Source of the DNA: Chloroflexota bacterium
GTDB taxonomy: Bacteria; Chloroflexota; Anaerolineae; J102
Length of the DNA stretch: 64,000 nt
NCBI GenBank assembly: GCA_029782215.1
Contig: JAKOVD010000107.1
Location: 55,643 to 119,642 of the forward strand
Direction: 5' to 3'
The translations under genes were made by a program, and so were the position numbers. Of this stretch, positions 37,588-45,823 are shown piece after piece. The notes below the pieces were generated by a model, which was not told the DNA's origin, made no database searches, and was given only the letters and a program-made list of their open reading frames with translations. Within the stretch, counting starts at the first letter, position 1; every line of letters begins with the position of its first letter.

Positions 37588-38793
37588 TCAGGAGGGCCTG
37601 GCTGGGGCTTCGGGATTCGGCGCAAAGTGCTTGAGCATGACGATCGGGTCCGTACGGCTGGGGTTCGTGATCCTGACGCCAGCCTGGGCGGCGCCGTGCG
37701 ACACGAAGTACTCGTCGTGCGTCAACTGGCCGAAGCGGATGATGCTGGGCGTCTCGATGGGCCAGCGGCCCAGGGTTCCGTGTCCCTGCAGCATGATCAG
37801 GCCGTAGGGGCCGGCATCCCGCAGCGTAACGGTGCGCCCCGGCAAGACCGTCAGCTCCTTGGCGGCAAAGTACTCATTGCCGTAGGTGATCCATTTCTCC
37901 TCATAGCCGGCGTCGTGCATCTCCGCCAGCGGGCGTACGGGCACCGGCGGCCGGAAGTAGGTCTCCTTGATATCCGGCCGCACGTTGGCCTCCCAGTCGA
38001 TGAGGGAGATGATGTAGTCCAGATCGTGCTTCAGCTCGACGGGCACATCTTTGACCAGCAGCGCCCATTCCACGGGCACCTCGTTGACCAGGGACTGGAA
38101 CATCGCGAAGACATCGCTGGCCCACTGCGGCTCATAGGTGCACATGCTGCCGGGAGCGTGCAGCAGGCCCGCGGGCACGTACCAGGCGTCGCCGGGCCAC
38201 AGGCGGTAGGCGCGTGACAGGTCCGTGATGTGGTTGTCGCCCTGGTCCCAGTTTTCCAGGCAGCGCCGGACCTGCGACTTCGTCGTCCCCGGTTCAAGGC
38301 CGAAGAAGGTGAAGGGGAAGTCGGCGCCATAGTTGTTGAGCTGGATGGGGAAGTAGTAGGCTTCAGGCTTGTGCTGGGCGCCGACCCGGGCCGCGTGCTC
38401 AGCCCGCGGATGAAGATGGTGGGGCAGCGCACCCTTGTTGTCGAAGAACTTGCTGTACATCGGCCAGCGGCCGTAGGTCTGCCACAGCGCCTCGCCCAGC
38501 AGTTGGGCGCCGAGATCGGCGACCAGGTCGGCGAACAGGAGCCTGGCGGGCTTGGCATCATCGCCATGAACGACGTAGCTCATGCCTTCGTCCGGCGTGG
38601 TCAGCGGCCCGTTGTCGGCCTTCGTGGTCGATGACAACCAGCGCTCGTCGATGCCGCCGCGGGCAGCGCCGAAGGCATAGTAGTCGTCGGGATGCAGTTT
38701 GATCCGGCGGCCGGGGATGCAGAAGGCCCGGGGCACCCAGGCAGGGGCGAGGCGCAGAATGCCTTCGCCCTGTTCGAACGCGGGGTATGTCAT
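37588..38793 (-). CDS. Cupin-type sugar isomerase-like protein (mannose-6-phosphate isomerase class I-like)
   Basis: Protein of 401 residues with two cupin-like halves. The first contains the metal-site cluster ALPHHLHPRAEHA and a later conserved GDAWYVPAGLLHAPGS; the second is DAGPYGLIMLQGHGTLG. This resembles class I phosphomannose isomerase-like cupins, but residues for phosphosugar binding cannot be confirmed. A role converting an aldose and ketose, or as a non-catalytic sugar-binding cupin, fits the position between rhaB and an SrlD-like dehydrogenase. The gap to the dehydrogenase gene is 19 bases. Confidence 0.65.
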   Translation of the reverse strand: MTYPAFEQGEGILRLAPAWVPRAFCIPGRRIKLHPDDYYAFGAARGGIDERWLSSTTKADNGPLTTPDEGMSYVVHGDDAKPARLLFADLVADLGAQLLGEALWQTYGRWPMYSKFFDNKGALPHHLHPRAEHAARVGAQHKPEAYYFPIQLNNYGADFPFTFFGLEPGTTKSQVRRCLENWDQGDNHITDLSRAYRLWPGDAWYVPAGLLHAPGSMCTYEPQWASDVFAMFQSLVNEVPVEWALLVKDVPVELKHDLDYIISLIDWEANVRPDIKETYFRPPVPVRPLAEMHDAGYEEKWITYGNEYFAAKELTVLPGRTVTLRDAGPYGLIMLQGHGTLGRWPIETPSIIRFGQLTHDEYFVSHGAAQAGVRITNPSRTDPIVMLKHFAPNPEAPARPS

Positions 38794-38812
38794 AACGACC
38801 GTCCTTGGCGGG

Positions 38813-39604
38813 TTAGCGCATTTCCTGACCGCCGGTCACGTTGATGGCCTGACCGGTCATGTAGCTCGACTGGTCCGAAGCCAGGAACACGAGCACGTTG
38901 GCCACATCGTCGTAGGTGCAGCCGCGCTTCATGGGCACCTGGTCAACATAACGCTGTCGCACGGCTTCCTCGCTGATGCCAAGCTTTTTGGCGTACTGCT
39001 TGTAGAGCGAATTGACCCACAGGGGCGAGTCCAGAAGGTTGCCGGGGCAGATGGCGTTGACGCGGATGCCCGACTCGGCCAAGTCGAGGGCGATGCTTTG
39101 GGTCAGACCGATGCCGCCGAACTTGCTGGCAGCGTAGGCGGAGTTCTTGAAGCTGCCCTTCTTGCCCGACTTGGAGTTGATCTGGATGATGACGCCCTTC
39201 TGCTGTGGAAGCATGGCGATGGCGGCGTGCTTGGCGGTCAGGAAGAAGCCATAGAGGTTGACGTCCATGACCAGTTTCCACTTGTCAGCGGGGAACTCCC
39301 AGATGGCCTCGGCGATGAGCACGCCGGCGTTGGATACGCAGATGTCGAGCCGGCCGAACTCGGCAGCGACGGCGGCGAACACAGCCTCGACACTGGCCTC
39401 ATCCGTGACATTCAGGCCGAGCCCGATGGCGCGGCGGTCGGTCTGCGCCTGCATGTCGGCGGCAACCTTGAGCGCACCCTCCTGGTTCAGGTCGGCGATG
39501 GCGACGTGGCAGCCCTCCTGGGCCAGGCGATGGCAAAGCGCCTCGCCGAGACCCTGGGCGCCGCCGGTGACCAGGGCGATACGATCTTCGAGAATACGGG
39601 GCAT
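38813..39604 (-). CDS. srlD: Sorbitol-6-phosphate 2-dehydrogenase-like SDR
   Basis: Short-chain dehydrogenase of 263 residues. Cofactor motif TGGAQGLGEA, catalytic Ser in IIQINSKSGKKGS and YxxxK in SAYAASKFGG. The extended pattern INSKSGKKGSFKNSAYAASKFGG-GLTQSIALDLAE, the insertion QYAKKLGIS and PMKRGCTYDDV closely match E. coli SrlD (sorbitol-6-phosphate to fructose-6-phosphate, NAD). No sorbitol PTS is visible, so the substrate may be a free polyol or one phosphorylated by a kinase. Upstream lies a SorE-like dehydrogenase, which in other bacteria makes the SrlD substrate. Confidence 0.8.
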   Translation of the reverse strand: MPRILEDRIALVTGGAQGLGEALCHRLAQEGCHVAIADLNQEGALKVAADMQAQTDRRAIGLGLNVTDEASVEAVFAAVAAEFGRLDICVSNAGVLIAEAIWEFPADKWKLVMDVNLYGFFLTAKHAAIAMLPQQKGVIIQINSKSGKKGSFKNSAYAASKFGGIGLTQSIALDLAESGIRVNAICPGNLLDSPLWVNSLYKQYAKKLGISEEAVRQRYVDQVPMKRGCTYDDVANVLVFLASDQSSYMTGQAINVTGGQEMR

Positions 39605-39630
39605 TGGGTTCTCCTTTGCAGGTCAGGGTA

Positions 39631-39663
39631 AGGTGCGACGCACCTCATTGGCGCGTCGCACCT
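39631..39663. repeat. Intergenic GTGCGACGC hairpin
   Basis: AGGTGCGACGC (39631-39641) pairs perfectly with GCGTCGCACCT (39653-39663) around an 11-base loop. It lies between the SorE-like stop and the SrlD-like start and may tune expression between the two genes. Arms resemble those at 26845 and 32999. Confidence 0.6.
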
Positions 39664-39675
39664 AAACCTTTGGGG

Positions 39676-41391
39676 TCATGGCAGCATCAGGCGCAGGAAT
39701 TCCTCTTCGGCTTCCTTGGTCCATTCCTTGCCGTTCTTGAGCTTGGCGTAGACGGTGGGGAGCCGGTCCTTGAGCTCGTGCAGCGAGGTGAGGGGGAAGT
39801 CCTTGATCTGGGGCCAGATGACCACCTTGCCGGGGAAGCTGGTATCCTGGACGGCAAACAGGCCGTCACGAGCTGCCGAAAGCGAGCCGACAGCAGCGAC
39901 CGAGCGATTGGGCGACAGGACGCCGCTTTCGGCCTGGTGGAGCATCTCGCGCAGGTCGTCGATGCTGGAGGCAGAGTGGCCGATGACGCGGGTGTCCTTG
40001 AGATAGGTGTCGCTGAGGTCGAGCGTGGTCATGGTGCCGCGGGCGACGCCGGCGAACACGTTCATGACCCCTCTCGGCGCCATCCAGGTGGCAGCGTCGG
40101 CGATGACGGCAGGCACCGGCGCCAGGACGATGATGTCGTCGAAGCCGCCGGCGCGGAAGGGCGCCATGCCGGCGGCATAGGCTTCCTTCTCCATCGGATT
40201 CAGGCAGATGAACTCGATGCCCTTGGCACGCGCCTCGGCGGCAAAGGTCTCTTCCAGGTCGCTCAGGCGCAGGTTGCTGACATCGCTGCAGACCATGACG
40301 CTGGGGCCATCGCTGATCTGGATGGCGCGCTGGACGTGCATGCGGCCCATGGGGCCGCCCGCGCCCACGAAGAGCGCCCGGCCACCCGGCTTCAGCGTCG
40401 CACGCACGGGTGTGTCGGTGTAGGCGTCGGAGATCTCGGTGCTGGTGGTGCCAACATACACCCACCGGTTGTAGTGGACGCGGCCGATGTCGACGCTCAC
40501 CTTGCCGGCCAGCGGTTGGTCACAGACCAAGGCCACAATGCCAAAGTTGGCCAGGCGGGGACTGACGGTTTCGATGAGGGCTTTGTCGGCGCCGAGCAGG
40601 ATGATGTCGTCGATCATGCCTTCGGGCGGGTTGGCGACGTCCGGCACGTCCACGACCTCCACCCCCAGATCGGCGGCGCGGGCAGCCAGGGAGGCGGCCA
40701 GATAGTCAGGCACGGCGGTCAGGTAGAGGCGCTCGGGATGGCTCGCTGGCTCAAAGCCGGCGCTGAGCGTGTAGTTGTGGTTGGGGTTGGCATGGATGCC
40801 GACAATCCAGGTTACGCCGCCGGGCTTGAGGCCGGTGCGGTATTGGAGCTGGTAGGCAGCCGTGACGCAGGCCCAGGGCTCGGTGAGGGCGCTCTCGGCG
40901 TAGCCGGTCTCTGGCTGGACGGGGATCAGGTAGTTGCCGTCGTCGCCGTTGAGGATGCGCTGATCGATGACGTTGTACTCCGAGAGACCGCCCTGGATCT
41001 CATAGCCGTAGGCGTAGCCAACGCCATCGATGAAGACGTCAGCCTGGATGGTGAACCTGTCGCCGACCTTGTACTGGTCCTTGAGGTTGTCGCCCACGCC
41101 GACGACAGTCATGGCGATCTCGTGGCCGAGGGTGATGGGGTTGGTCTTGGGGTCGCGGTAGATGCGAGGGTGCTTCTCGCCGAGCGAGATGACCTTGATG
41201 TCGGAGAAGCAGAGCCCGCAGGCGTCATGGCGGACGAGCAGCTCGTCGGGGCCATAGGTTGGCATCGGCACTTCTGCCGGTTTGCCCTCATCGCCCAAGT
41301 TGTCCATGCCGGCGCCATAGAGGTGCCAGCGATGGTTCAGGGCCGGAATCGGCGCGTGGGCTTGTTTGAATTCAGCGAGTTTGTCAGTCAT
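39676..41391 (-). CDS. SorE-like zinc-type dehydrogenase (L-sorbose-1-phosphate reductase family)
   Basis: Protein of 571 residues, longer than usual medium-chain dehydrogenases (about 340-420). The catalytic part has CGLCFSDIKV and GHEIAMTVVGVGDNL, but no four-cysteine structural zinc lobe. Order and motifs (DQYKVGDRFTIQAD, GYAYGYEIQGGLSEYNVI, TEPWACVTAAYQLQYRTGLKPGG, FDDIIVLAPVPAVIADAATWMAPRGVMNVFAG) follow E. coli SorE, which reduces sorbose-1-phosphate to sorbitol-6-phosphate. An extra segment of about 150 residues (DYLAASLAARAADLGVEVVDV...IILLGAD) lies inside the coenzyme domain, giving two Rossmann-like parts. The neighbouring SrlD-like enzyme supports a hexitol-phosphate route. Confidence 0.72.
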   Translation of the reverse strand: MTDKLAEFKQAHAPIPALNHRWHLYGAGMDNLGDEGKPAEVPMPTYGPDELLVRHDACGLCFSDIKVISLGEKHPRIYRDPKTNPITLGHEIAMTVVGVGDNLKDQYKVGDRFTIQADVFIDGVGYAYGYEIQGGLSEYNVIDQRILNGDDGNYLIPVQPETGYAESALTEPWACVTAAYQLQYRTGLKPGGVTWIVGIHANPNHNYTLSAGFEPASHPERLYLTAVPDYLAASLAARAADLGVEVVDVPDVANPPEGMIDDIILLGADKALIETVSPRLANFGIVALVCDQPLAGKVSVDIGRVHYNRWVYVGTTSTEISDAYTDTPVRATLKPGGRALFVGAGGPMGRMHVQRAIQISDGPSVMVCSDVSNLRLSDLEETFAAEARAKGIEFICLNPMEKEAYAAGMAPFRAGGFDDIIVLAPVPAVIADAATWMAPRGVMNVFAGVARGTMTTLDLSDTYLKDTRVIGHSASSIDDLREMLHQAESGVLSPNRSVAAVGSLSAARDGLFAVQDTSFPGKVVIWPQIKDFPLTSLHELKDRLPTVYAKLKNGKEWTKEAEEEFLRLMLP

Positions 41392-41431
41392 AGCGTGGAG
41401 TCGCTCCTTGTGTGATGAGGTGGGGTCTGCG

Positions 41432-42790
41432 CTAGCACTCGGGCAGGCGGCGCAGAATGTCGGCCGGCTCGAAGCCGGGGGAGAGTTCGTAGAGCAAGGG
41501 CTGGCAGTTCCGGCCTGGCGGCAGGCGGTAGCCAACCTGGGTGTAGAATTCGTTGCGCTGGCGACGGTCGGGCAGGTGGGCCTGAGCCCATTCGCTCCGA
41601 TAGCCGAGGTCGAGGTTGCGCTGCATCAGGGTGTGGCCGTAGATGAAGTGGGCGCCGTCCAGGAAGTCCTGGCGCACGGGTGCGAGCTCGGGCGCAGCGA
41701 AGTCGTCGACCAGCTTCTGCCCGTAGCTGTTCATCTCGGTGCCGACGTTGATCGGCAGGTCCAACTCGCGCGCCAGCTCGACGGTCCGGTAGAGATTGGC
41801 CACCTTCTGCTGTTTGGCCGCCGGGTCGGCGATATTCCAGTTGCGGTCCGGGATGATGTTGAGGGTGACGACGCCCTTGGCCATTTCCAGCTCAAGCAGT
41901 TCCTCCATGGCCTGTTCGCCCGGCGTGGTCCCGTCCAGCCAGGCGCAGCAGGGGAGGGCGCCGCAAGCGACGACCAGCTTGTGGAAGGTCTCGATGGTGG
42001 GGAAGGAATCGGGTCCCGGCAGCACATAACCGGGCCCTCCCTTCTTCATGAGCCGGGAACGCACCGTGTTCTGGAAGCCGGCGGCGTCCTGCATCATCGC
42101 TTCGATCTTGGCGCCGTCCAGCCCGAGCCTGTCCGACCAGAACCGCACGGGGTCGGCCTGGCGGGCGACGGCGGCCACATAGGCGGCGACGATGTGGCGC
42201 TCGGTGGCATTGCCGGCGGGCGTGAGGGGGAGAACGTCATGGACGTAGTCGATAATGACGGGGTCCAGGTAGGCGTTGACGCGCTCGATTACGCCGAGGT
42301 TGCGCTGGCGCGCTCGCTCGCGTATGTCGGCGGCGATCCCCTGGACGAAGGCCGGGATGGTGCTGGTGACGAAGCCAATGCCCATGTGGTAGGTGACGCC
42401 GGGCTCGCCGGGCGAATTGATCTCGCGCGTGGCAAATTCCGGCAGGAACAGGCGCGTTTCCAGCCCGGCGCTGCCGCGCACCCCCACCAGCTCGCAGGCG
42501 TTGAGGAACTCGTCGACGGCGTCAAGCACGTCGAAGTCCACGATGCCCATGAGCTTGTAACCACGCGTCTTTGCCAGCCAGGCAAGGCCCGCCGGTGAGT
42601 AGCCGTAGGCGTTGTAGGAGAAGAATGTGTGGCAGTGCATGTTGGCGACTTCGGCCGCCGGCGCCACCGGGACCTTGCCGCGTTCGGCCAGGCCCTGCAG
42701 CTCGACCAACGCCGCCCAGCGCGTGTCGCGGTCAAAGTGATTGAGCTGCGCTTCAAGCGCAGCGATGGAGGTTTCGCTTTTGTTTGGCAT
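41432..42790 (-). CDS. PHP-domain metal-dependent hydrolase-like protein
   Basis: Protein of 452 residues. An N-terminal helical part is followed by a PHP-type metal site: MHCHTFFSYNAYGYSP (first HxH strand) and GYKLMGIVDFDVLDAVDEF in place of the usual TDH. Later His and Asp residues (GTEMNSYGQKLVDDF, GHTLMQRNLDLGYRSEW) may complete a metal centre. PHP proteins hydrolyse phosphoesters, for example histidinol phosphate; here a sugar phosphate is likely. ATG 42790 is used because upstream codons run into the aldo-keto reductase gene. Function not established. Confidence 0.65.
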   Translation of the reverse strand: MPNKSETSIAALEAQLNHFDRDTRWAALVELQGLAERGKVPVAPAAEVANMHCHTFFSYNAYGYSPAGLAWLAKTRGYKLMGIVDFDVLDAVDEFLNACELVGVRGSAGLETRLFLPEFATREINSPGEPGVTYHMGIGFVTSTIPAFVQGIAADIRERARQRNLGVIERVNAYLDPVIIDYVHDVLPLTPAGNATERHIVAAYVAAVARQADPVRFWSDRLGLDGAKIEAMMQDAAGFQNTVRSRLMKKGGPGYVLPGPDSFPTIETFHKLVVACGALPCCAWLDGTTPGEQAMEELLELEMAKGVVTLNIIPDRNWNIADPAAKQQKVANLYRTVELARELDLPINVGTEMNSYGQKLVDDFAAPELAPVRQDFLDGAHFIYGHTLMQRNLDLGYRSEWAQAHLPDRRQRNEFYTQVGYRLPPGRNCQPLLYELSPGFEPADILRRLPEC

Positions 42791-42842
42791 AAGCTCTCTT
42801 CGGCAGGGGGCGAGTACCGCCCCCTGCGCTTTTCTTGGGGTG

Positions 42843-43763
42843 CTAGGTGATTGCCAGAGGATGCGCTTTGTCGACCAGGTTGGTGGCGCCGGCATTCAGC
42901 TCGAGCTGCATAACATCCTTGCAGCCGGGGATGACGCAGGCAACGGCTGGGTGCTGCAGGCACCAGGCCAGCGCCCACGCCGCCATCGGCACGCCCGGCG
43001 GCACCTCGGACTCGGCAATGCGCTGCACTTCGGCCAGCTTCTGCTGGATATCCTCCGGCGGGAAGCCGGAACGGAGGTCATTGGGGGCTGTGAAGGTCTC
43101 GCCGAGGCGGTACTTGCCGGAGAGGAAACCGCTGGCGAGCGGAACGCGCGCCAGGACGCCCAGGTCCAGCGCCTGGCAGGCTGGGAGCGAGCGCGCTTCG
43201 GGGCCACGCTCCAGGCGATTGTACACGATCTGGATCACGGTAGCGCCAACGTCCCGCGCGCGCTGGATCTGGTGGGCGGGGTCGCCCTTCGAGCTAACCG
43301 AGACGCCCAGGTGCCGGATTTTGCCCGCTTCGACCTGCTTGCGAAGCATGGTCCACAGATCGTCATTGTCGAACTGAGCGTCGGAACCGGAGTGAAACTG
43401 GTAGAGGTCGATGGCGCCGGTGTGCAGGGCGACCAGCGAGGCCTCAAGCTGGTCCTGGACCTCGCGTGGGCTGAACAGCAGATCACGCTGCATGTGTCCG
43501 GCATAGCGGTGGCCGAACTTCGTCGCCACGTACCAGGCGTCACGGCGTCCCACCAGGGCCTGGCCTACCAGCGATTCGGACAGGTGGTCGCCATAGCACT
43601 CGGCCGTGTCGACGAAGTTGATGCCCAGCTCCTGGGCGCGGGCCATGATGGCGGCCGCTTCCGCCGCCGTGAAGGCGCGGCCCCATTCACCGCCAAACTG
43701 CCAGGTGCCCAGGCCAATGACGGAAACGCGCATCTCGGAGCTGCCAAGCCTTCGGTACTCCAT
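42843..43763 (-). CDS. Aldo-keto reductase
   Basis: AKR-family oxidoreductase of 306 residues. It begins MEYRRLGSSEMRVSVIGLGTWQFGG. The catalytic tetrad is present: Asp and Tyr in NFVDTAECYGDHLSE, Lys in VATKFGH and His in LYQFHSGSD. The C-terminal region AWALAWCLQHPAVACVIPGCKDVMQLELNAGA is the NADP(H)-binding signature. It would interconvert sugar aldehydes or ketones with alcohols; substrate unknown. It lies 15 bases after the class II aldolase gene in the same direction, so it may act on the aldolase aldehyde product, such as lactaldehyde. Confidence 0.9.
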   Translation of the reverse strand: MEYRRLGSSEMRVSVIGLGTWQFGGEWGRAFTAAEAAAIMARAQELGINFVDTAECYGDHLSESLVGQALVGRRDAWYVATKFGHRYAGHMQRDLLFSPREVQDQLEASLVALHTGAIDLYQFHSGSDAQFDNDDLWTMLRKQVEAGKIRHLGVSVSSKGDPAHQIQRARDVGATVIQIVYNRLERGPEARSLPACQALDLGVLARVPLASGFLSGKYRLGETFTAPNDLRSGFPPEDIQQKLAEVQRIAESEVPPGVPMAAWALAWCLQHPAVACVIPGCKDVMQLELNAGATNLVDKAHPLAIT

Positions 43764-43778
43764 ACGTTTTCTCGCCGC

Positions 43779-44540
43779 CTACTTGAGCCCGATGACCTTC
43801 TGGCGGTAATGCTCGTCCGGCCGGGTGTGAATACGGCGAACGTTGTCCTCGGTCATGTAGTTGGGCCCGCCCAGGGCATAGGTGCCGACCAGAATGCGGG
43901 CGGCCTTAACGGCCATCGCGGTGATGTTCTCGACCTGCTGCGCACTCGGCGCCAGGGCGATGAAGCCGTGGTTCTGCATCAGGATGACCTTGGGCACCTC
44001 GCCGTATTCGTCGAGGAAACGTTCGATCTGCTGCTTGACCATGCGAGCGAGGGGCAGACCGGGATCGACGTAGGGGACGATGACAGGCGCAGGCCCGCAA
44101 ACGACGATCTCATCGGGGAAGATGCGTCCCTTTACGGCATCGGGGAAGGCCGCCGAGCAGGTGATCATGTTAATGGCGGTAGGATGCGTGTGGCCCACGA
44201 AGTTGACGCCGGGCAGCTTGAGACAGAGTGCGTGCAGGAACGTTTCGACCGATGGGTGCCCGGGCGCAGTCGGGTCCACCTTGGCGGCCACCAGGGCGTC
44301 CTTGACCTGGCTGTCGCTGATGGGCTCGCCGTCAAGCACACCCAGGACCCGGTCGAACGATACCCGGACGAAGCCGTCGGCGCCGATGGTCCGCATCTCG
44401 CGGCCGCTGGCCTTGACAAAGAAGGTCGCCTCGTCTGCACGGGCGGAGGTGTTGCCTTCGCCCAGGATGGCATAGTCGCGGACCGGGTCCCCCAGGTTTT
44501 GCGACATGGTGACAAGTTGGGACAGCACGGTATCAGTCAT
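43779..44540 (-). CDS. Class II aldolase/adducin-family protein, candidate rhamnulose-1-phosphate aldolase
   Basis: Protein of 253 residues with the class II (zinc) aldolase fold of FucA, RhaD and AraD: glycine loop ILGEGNTSARAD, KASG, catalytic Glu in HPSVETFLHALC, zinc His pair in GHTHPTAIN and third His in MQNHGFIAL. The family cleaves ketose-1-phosphates to dihydroxyacetone phosphate and lactaldehyde, or epimerises pentulose phosphates. The cluster otherwise contains rhaA, rhaB and rhaM but no other RhaD, so this is the best candidate for that step. ATG at 44540 gives the family start; the stop of a UroD-like gene lies 7 bases upstream. Confidence 0.82.
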   Translation of the reverse strand: MTDTVLSQLVTMSQNLGDPVRDYAILGEGNTSARADEATFFVKASGREMRTIGADGFVRVSFDRVLGVLDGEPISDSQVKDALVAAKVDPTAPGHPSVETFLHALCLKLPGVNFVGHTHPTAINMITCSAAFPDAVKGRIFPDEIVVCGPAPVIVPYVDPGLPLARMVKQQIERFLDEYGEVPKVILMQNHGFIALAPSAQQVENITAMAVKAARILVGTYALGGPNYMTEDNVRRIHTRPDEHYRQKVIGLK

Positions 44541-44547
44541 TTCTTCC

Positions 44548-45705
44548 TCAGTTTTGGAGCGGATAGACGCCATAGCGGCGCGCAGCGTCGGCCATGGCAA
44601 GCACGTTTTCGGGTGGGACATCGACAAGGATGCTGTGTACGGACGATAGCACATAGCCGCCGCCCGCCCCCAACTCGCGGATGCGCTGCCGCACTTCCTC
44701 CGCCACCTCGGCAGCCGTGCCGTACGGCAGGACGCGGTGCGTGTCGATGGCGCCCCAGAAAGTGACGCGGTCGCCGAAGCGAGCCTTGATCGCGTTCAGG
44801 TCGCCCAACGCCGACGGCTGGACGGGGTTGATGGCATCGATGCCGATTTCGATGAGGTCGTCGAGCAAGGGCTCGACGTTGCCATCGCTGTGGTAGAAGA
44901 TCCTGGCGTCGGTGTGGGCCTTGACGAAGGCGAAGTACTTCTCCTGCACGGGCTTGATGAAGCGCCGGTACATCGCCGGCGACATCAGCAGCCCGTTTTG
45001 GGCGGCGAGGTCATCGCCGGTGCGGAAGACGTCGACGTAGGCGCCGGCGGCATCCAGGAACCGCCTCGTGCCGGCCAGGTTGATCTCGAGCAGCTTGTCG
45101 AAGAGGGCGGACACGAACTCGGGATTCTGGATGAAGTCCATGAAGATCTGTTCGTAGCCGCGCAGGGCGTAGGCCGTCTCGAAAAAGGAGTAAAAACCGC
45201 AGCTCGCCTCGATGGCGTAGTCCGTGCCTTCATGCAGCGCCCGCGCTTCGTCGGCCAGCCCTGCCACAAACCCGGGGTCGTCCGTATCGGGCCAGGGATA
45301 GCGGTCGAGGTCATCGACCGTGGCTTCGGCGAGCGGCGCCTTCGCTACCTCCCAGTAGAAGGCGTTGTCGCGGTAGTAGATCTGCCGCCACTTGACGCCC
45401 CAGAAGTCCACGAAAGTGCCTGGTTCGGTCGGGGGAGGCGTCCAGTTCGCCGGCCCGCGCCCGCGCAAGGGATAGCAGTCGCTGCTCAGCCGCTGCATGA
45501 CCACTTCATCCAGGCGGGCGGAACGATAGATCTTGCTCAACGTCCTGGTTTCGCCCAGATCGAGGTCCAGGTGGCGCTTCAAGTTGTCGTAGGCTTCGAC
45601 CACCAGCGTCGTGCTCGTGCCGCCGCCGAAGTCGATGGGCACGCGGTCCGGCTCGCGGTGGTCAAGGGCGGTCAGCACGCGTTGGCGGGAGGTGAGGGAG
45701 GGCAT
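44548..45705 (-). CDS. UroD-like superfamily protein 1
   Basis: Protein of 385 residues in the uroporphyrinogen decarboxylase superfamily (PF01208-type barrel). It begins with REPDRVPIDFGGG and ends in NPVQPSALGDL...VTFWGAIDTHRVLPYGTAAEV, and GGGYVLSSVHSILVDVPPENVLAMADA. The RQAGR loop of true UroD is missing. The metal-site HxCGN of MtaA/MtbA methyltransferases is replaced by HSDGN (FYHSDGN), so zinc-thiol methyl transfer is unlikely. Activity unknown. It is the first of five such paralogues in this 15-kb cluster and sits directly before the class II aldolase. A heptamer array lies just upstream of the start. Confidence 0.82.
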   Translation of the reverse strand: MPSLTSRQRVLTALDHREPDRVPIDFGGGTSTTLVVEAYDNLKRHLDLDLGETRTLSKIYRSARLDEVVMQRLSSDCYPLRGRGPANWTPPPTEPGTFVDFWGVKWRQIYYRDNAFYWEVAKAPLAEATVDDLDRYPWPDTDDPGFVAGLADEARALHEGTDYAIEASCGFYSFFETAYALRGYEQIFMDFIQNPEFVSALFDKLLEINLAGTRRFLDAAGAYVDVFRTGDDLAAQNGLLMSPAMYRRFIKPVQEKYFAFVKAHTDARIFYHSDGNVEPLLDDLIEIGIDAINPVQPSALGDLNAIKARFGDRVTFWGAIDTHRVLPYGTAAEVAEEVRQRIRELGAGGGYVLSSVHSILVDVPPENVLAMADAARRYGVYPLQN

Positions 45706-45710
45706 GGATA

Positions 45711-45745
45711 GAATTGCGAATTGCGAATTGCGGATTGCGGAATGG
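45711..45745. repeat. Heptamer tandem array GAATTGC
   Basis: Five consecutive 7-bp units: GAATTGC three times, GGATTGC, GGAATGG. It begins 6 bases upstream of the ATG of UroD-like protein 1, where a ribosome-binding site would be expected. Confidence 0.8.
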
Positions 45746-45786
45746 GGAGGTGTGATGGGTACTGCGTGAGGCGTGAGGCTGGCGTG

Positions 45787-45821
45787 GGTGAACGTGCAAG
45801 GTTGAACGTTCAACGTGCAAC
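45787..45821. repeat. Heptamer tandem array of GTTGAAC type
   Basis: Five 7-bp units in register: GGTGAAC, GTGCAAG, GTTGAAC, GTTCAAC, GTGCAAC. GTTGAAC and GTTCAAC are reverse complements, so the array is partly palindromic. It starts 3 bases from the stop of the dehydrogenase gene at 45824. Confidence 0.75.
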
Positions 45822-45823
45822 GC

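Noticed and set aside
39604..41415. A 603-codon plus-strand frame opposite the SorE-like gene
   Set aside because: No recognisable motifs and no ribosome-binding site; antisense to a clear dehydrogenase.
42741..44765. A 674-codon open frame on the plus strand across four minus-strand genes
   Set aside because: It runs through several independent genes with recognised enzyme motifs on the other strand; GC-rich codon bias opens the complementary frame.
44548..45705. Annotation of the UroD-like genes as hemE (haem biosynthesis)
   Set aside because: The RQAGR substrate loop is absent, five copies are present in a sugar cluster, and no other tetrapyrrole gene is nearby.
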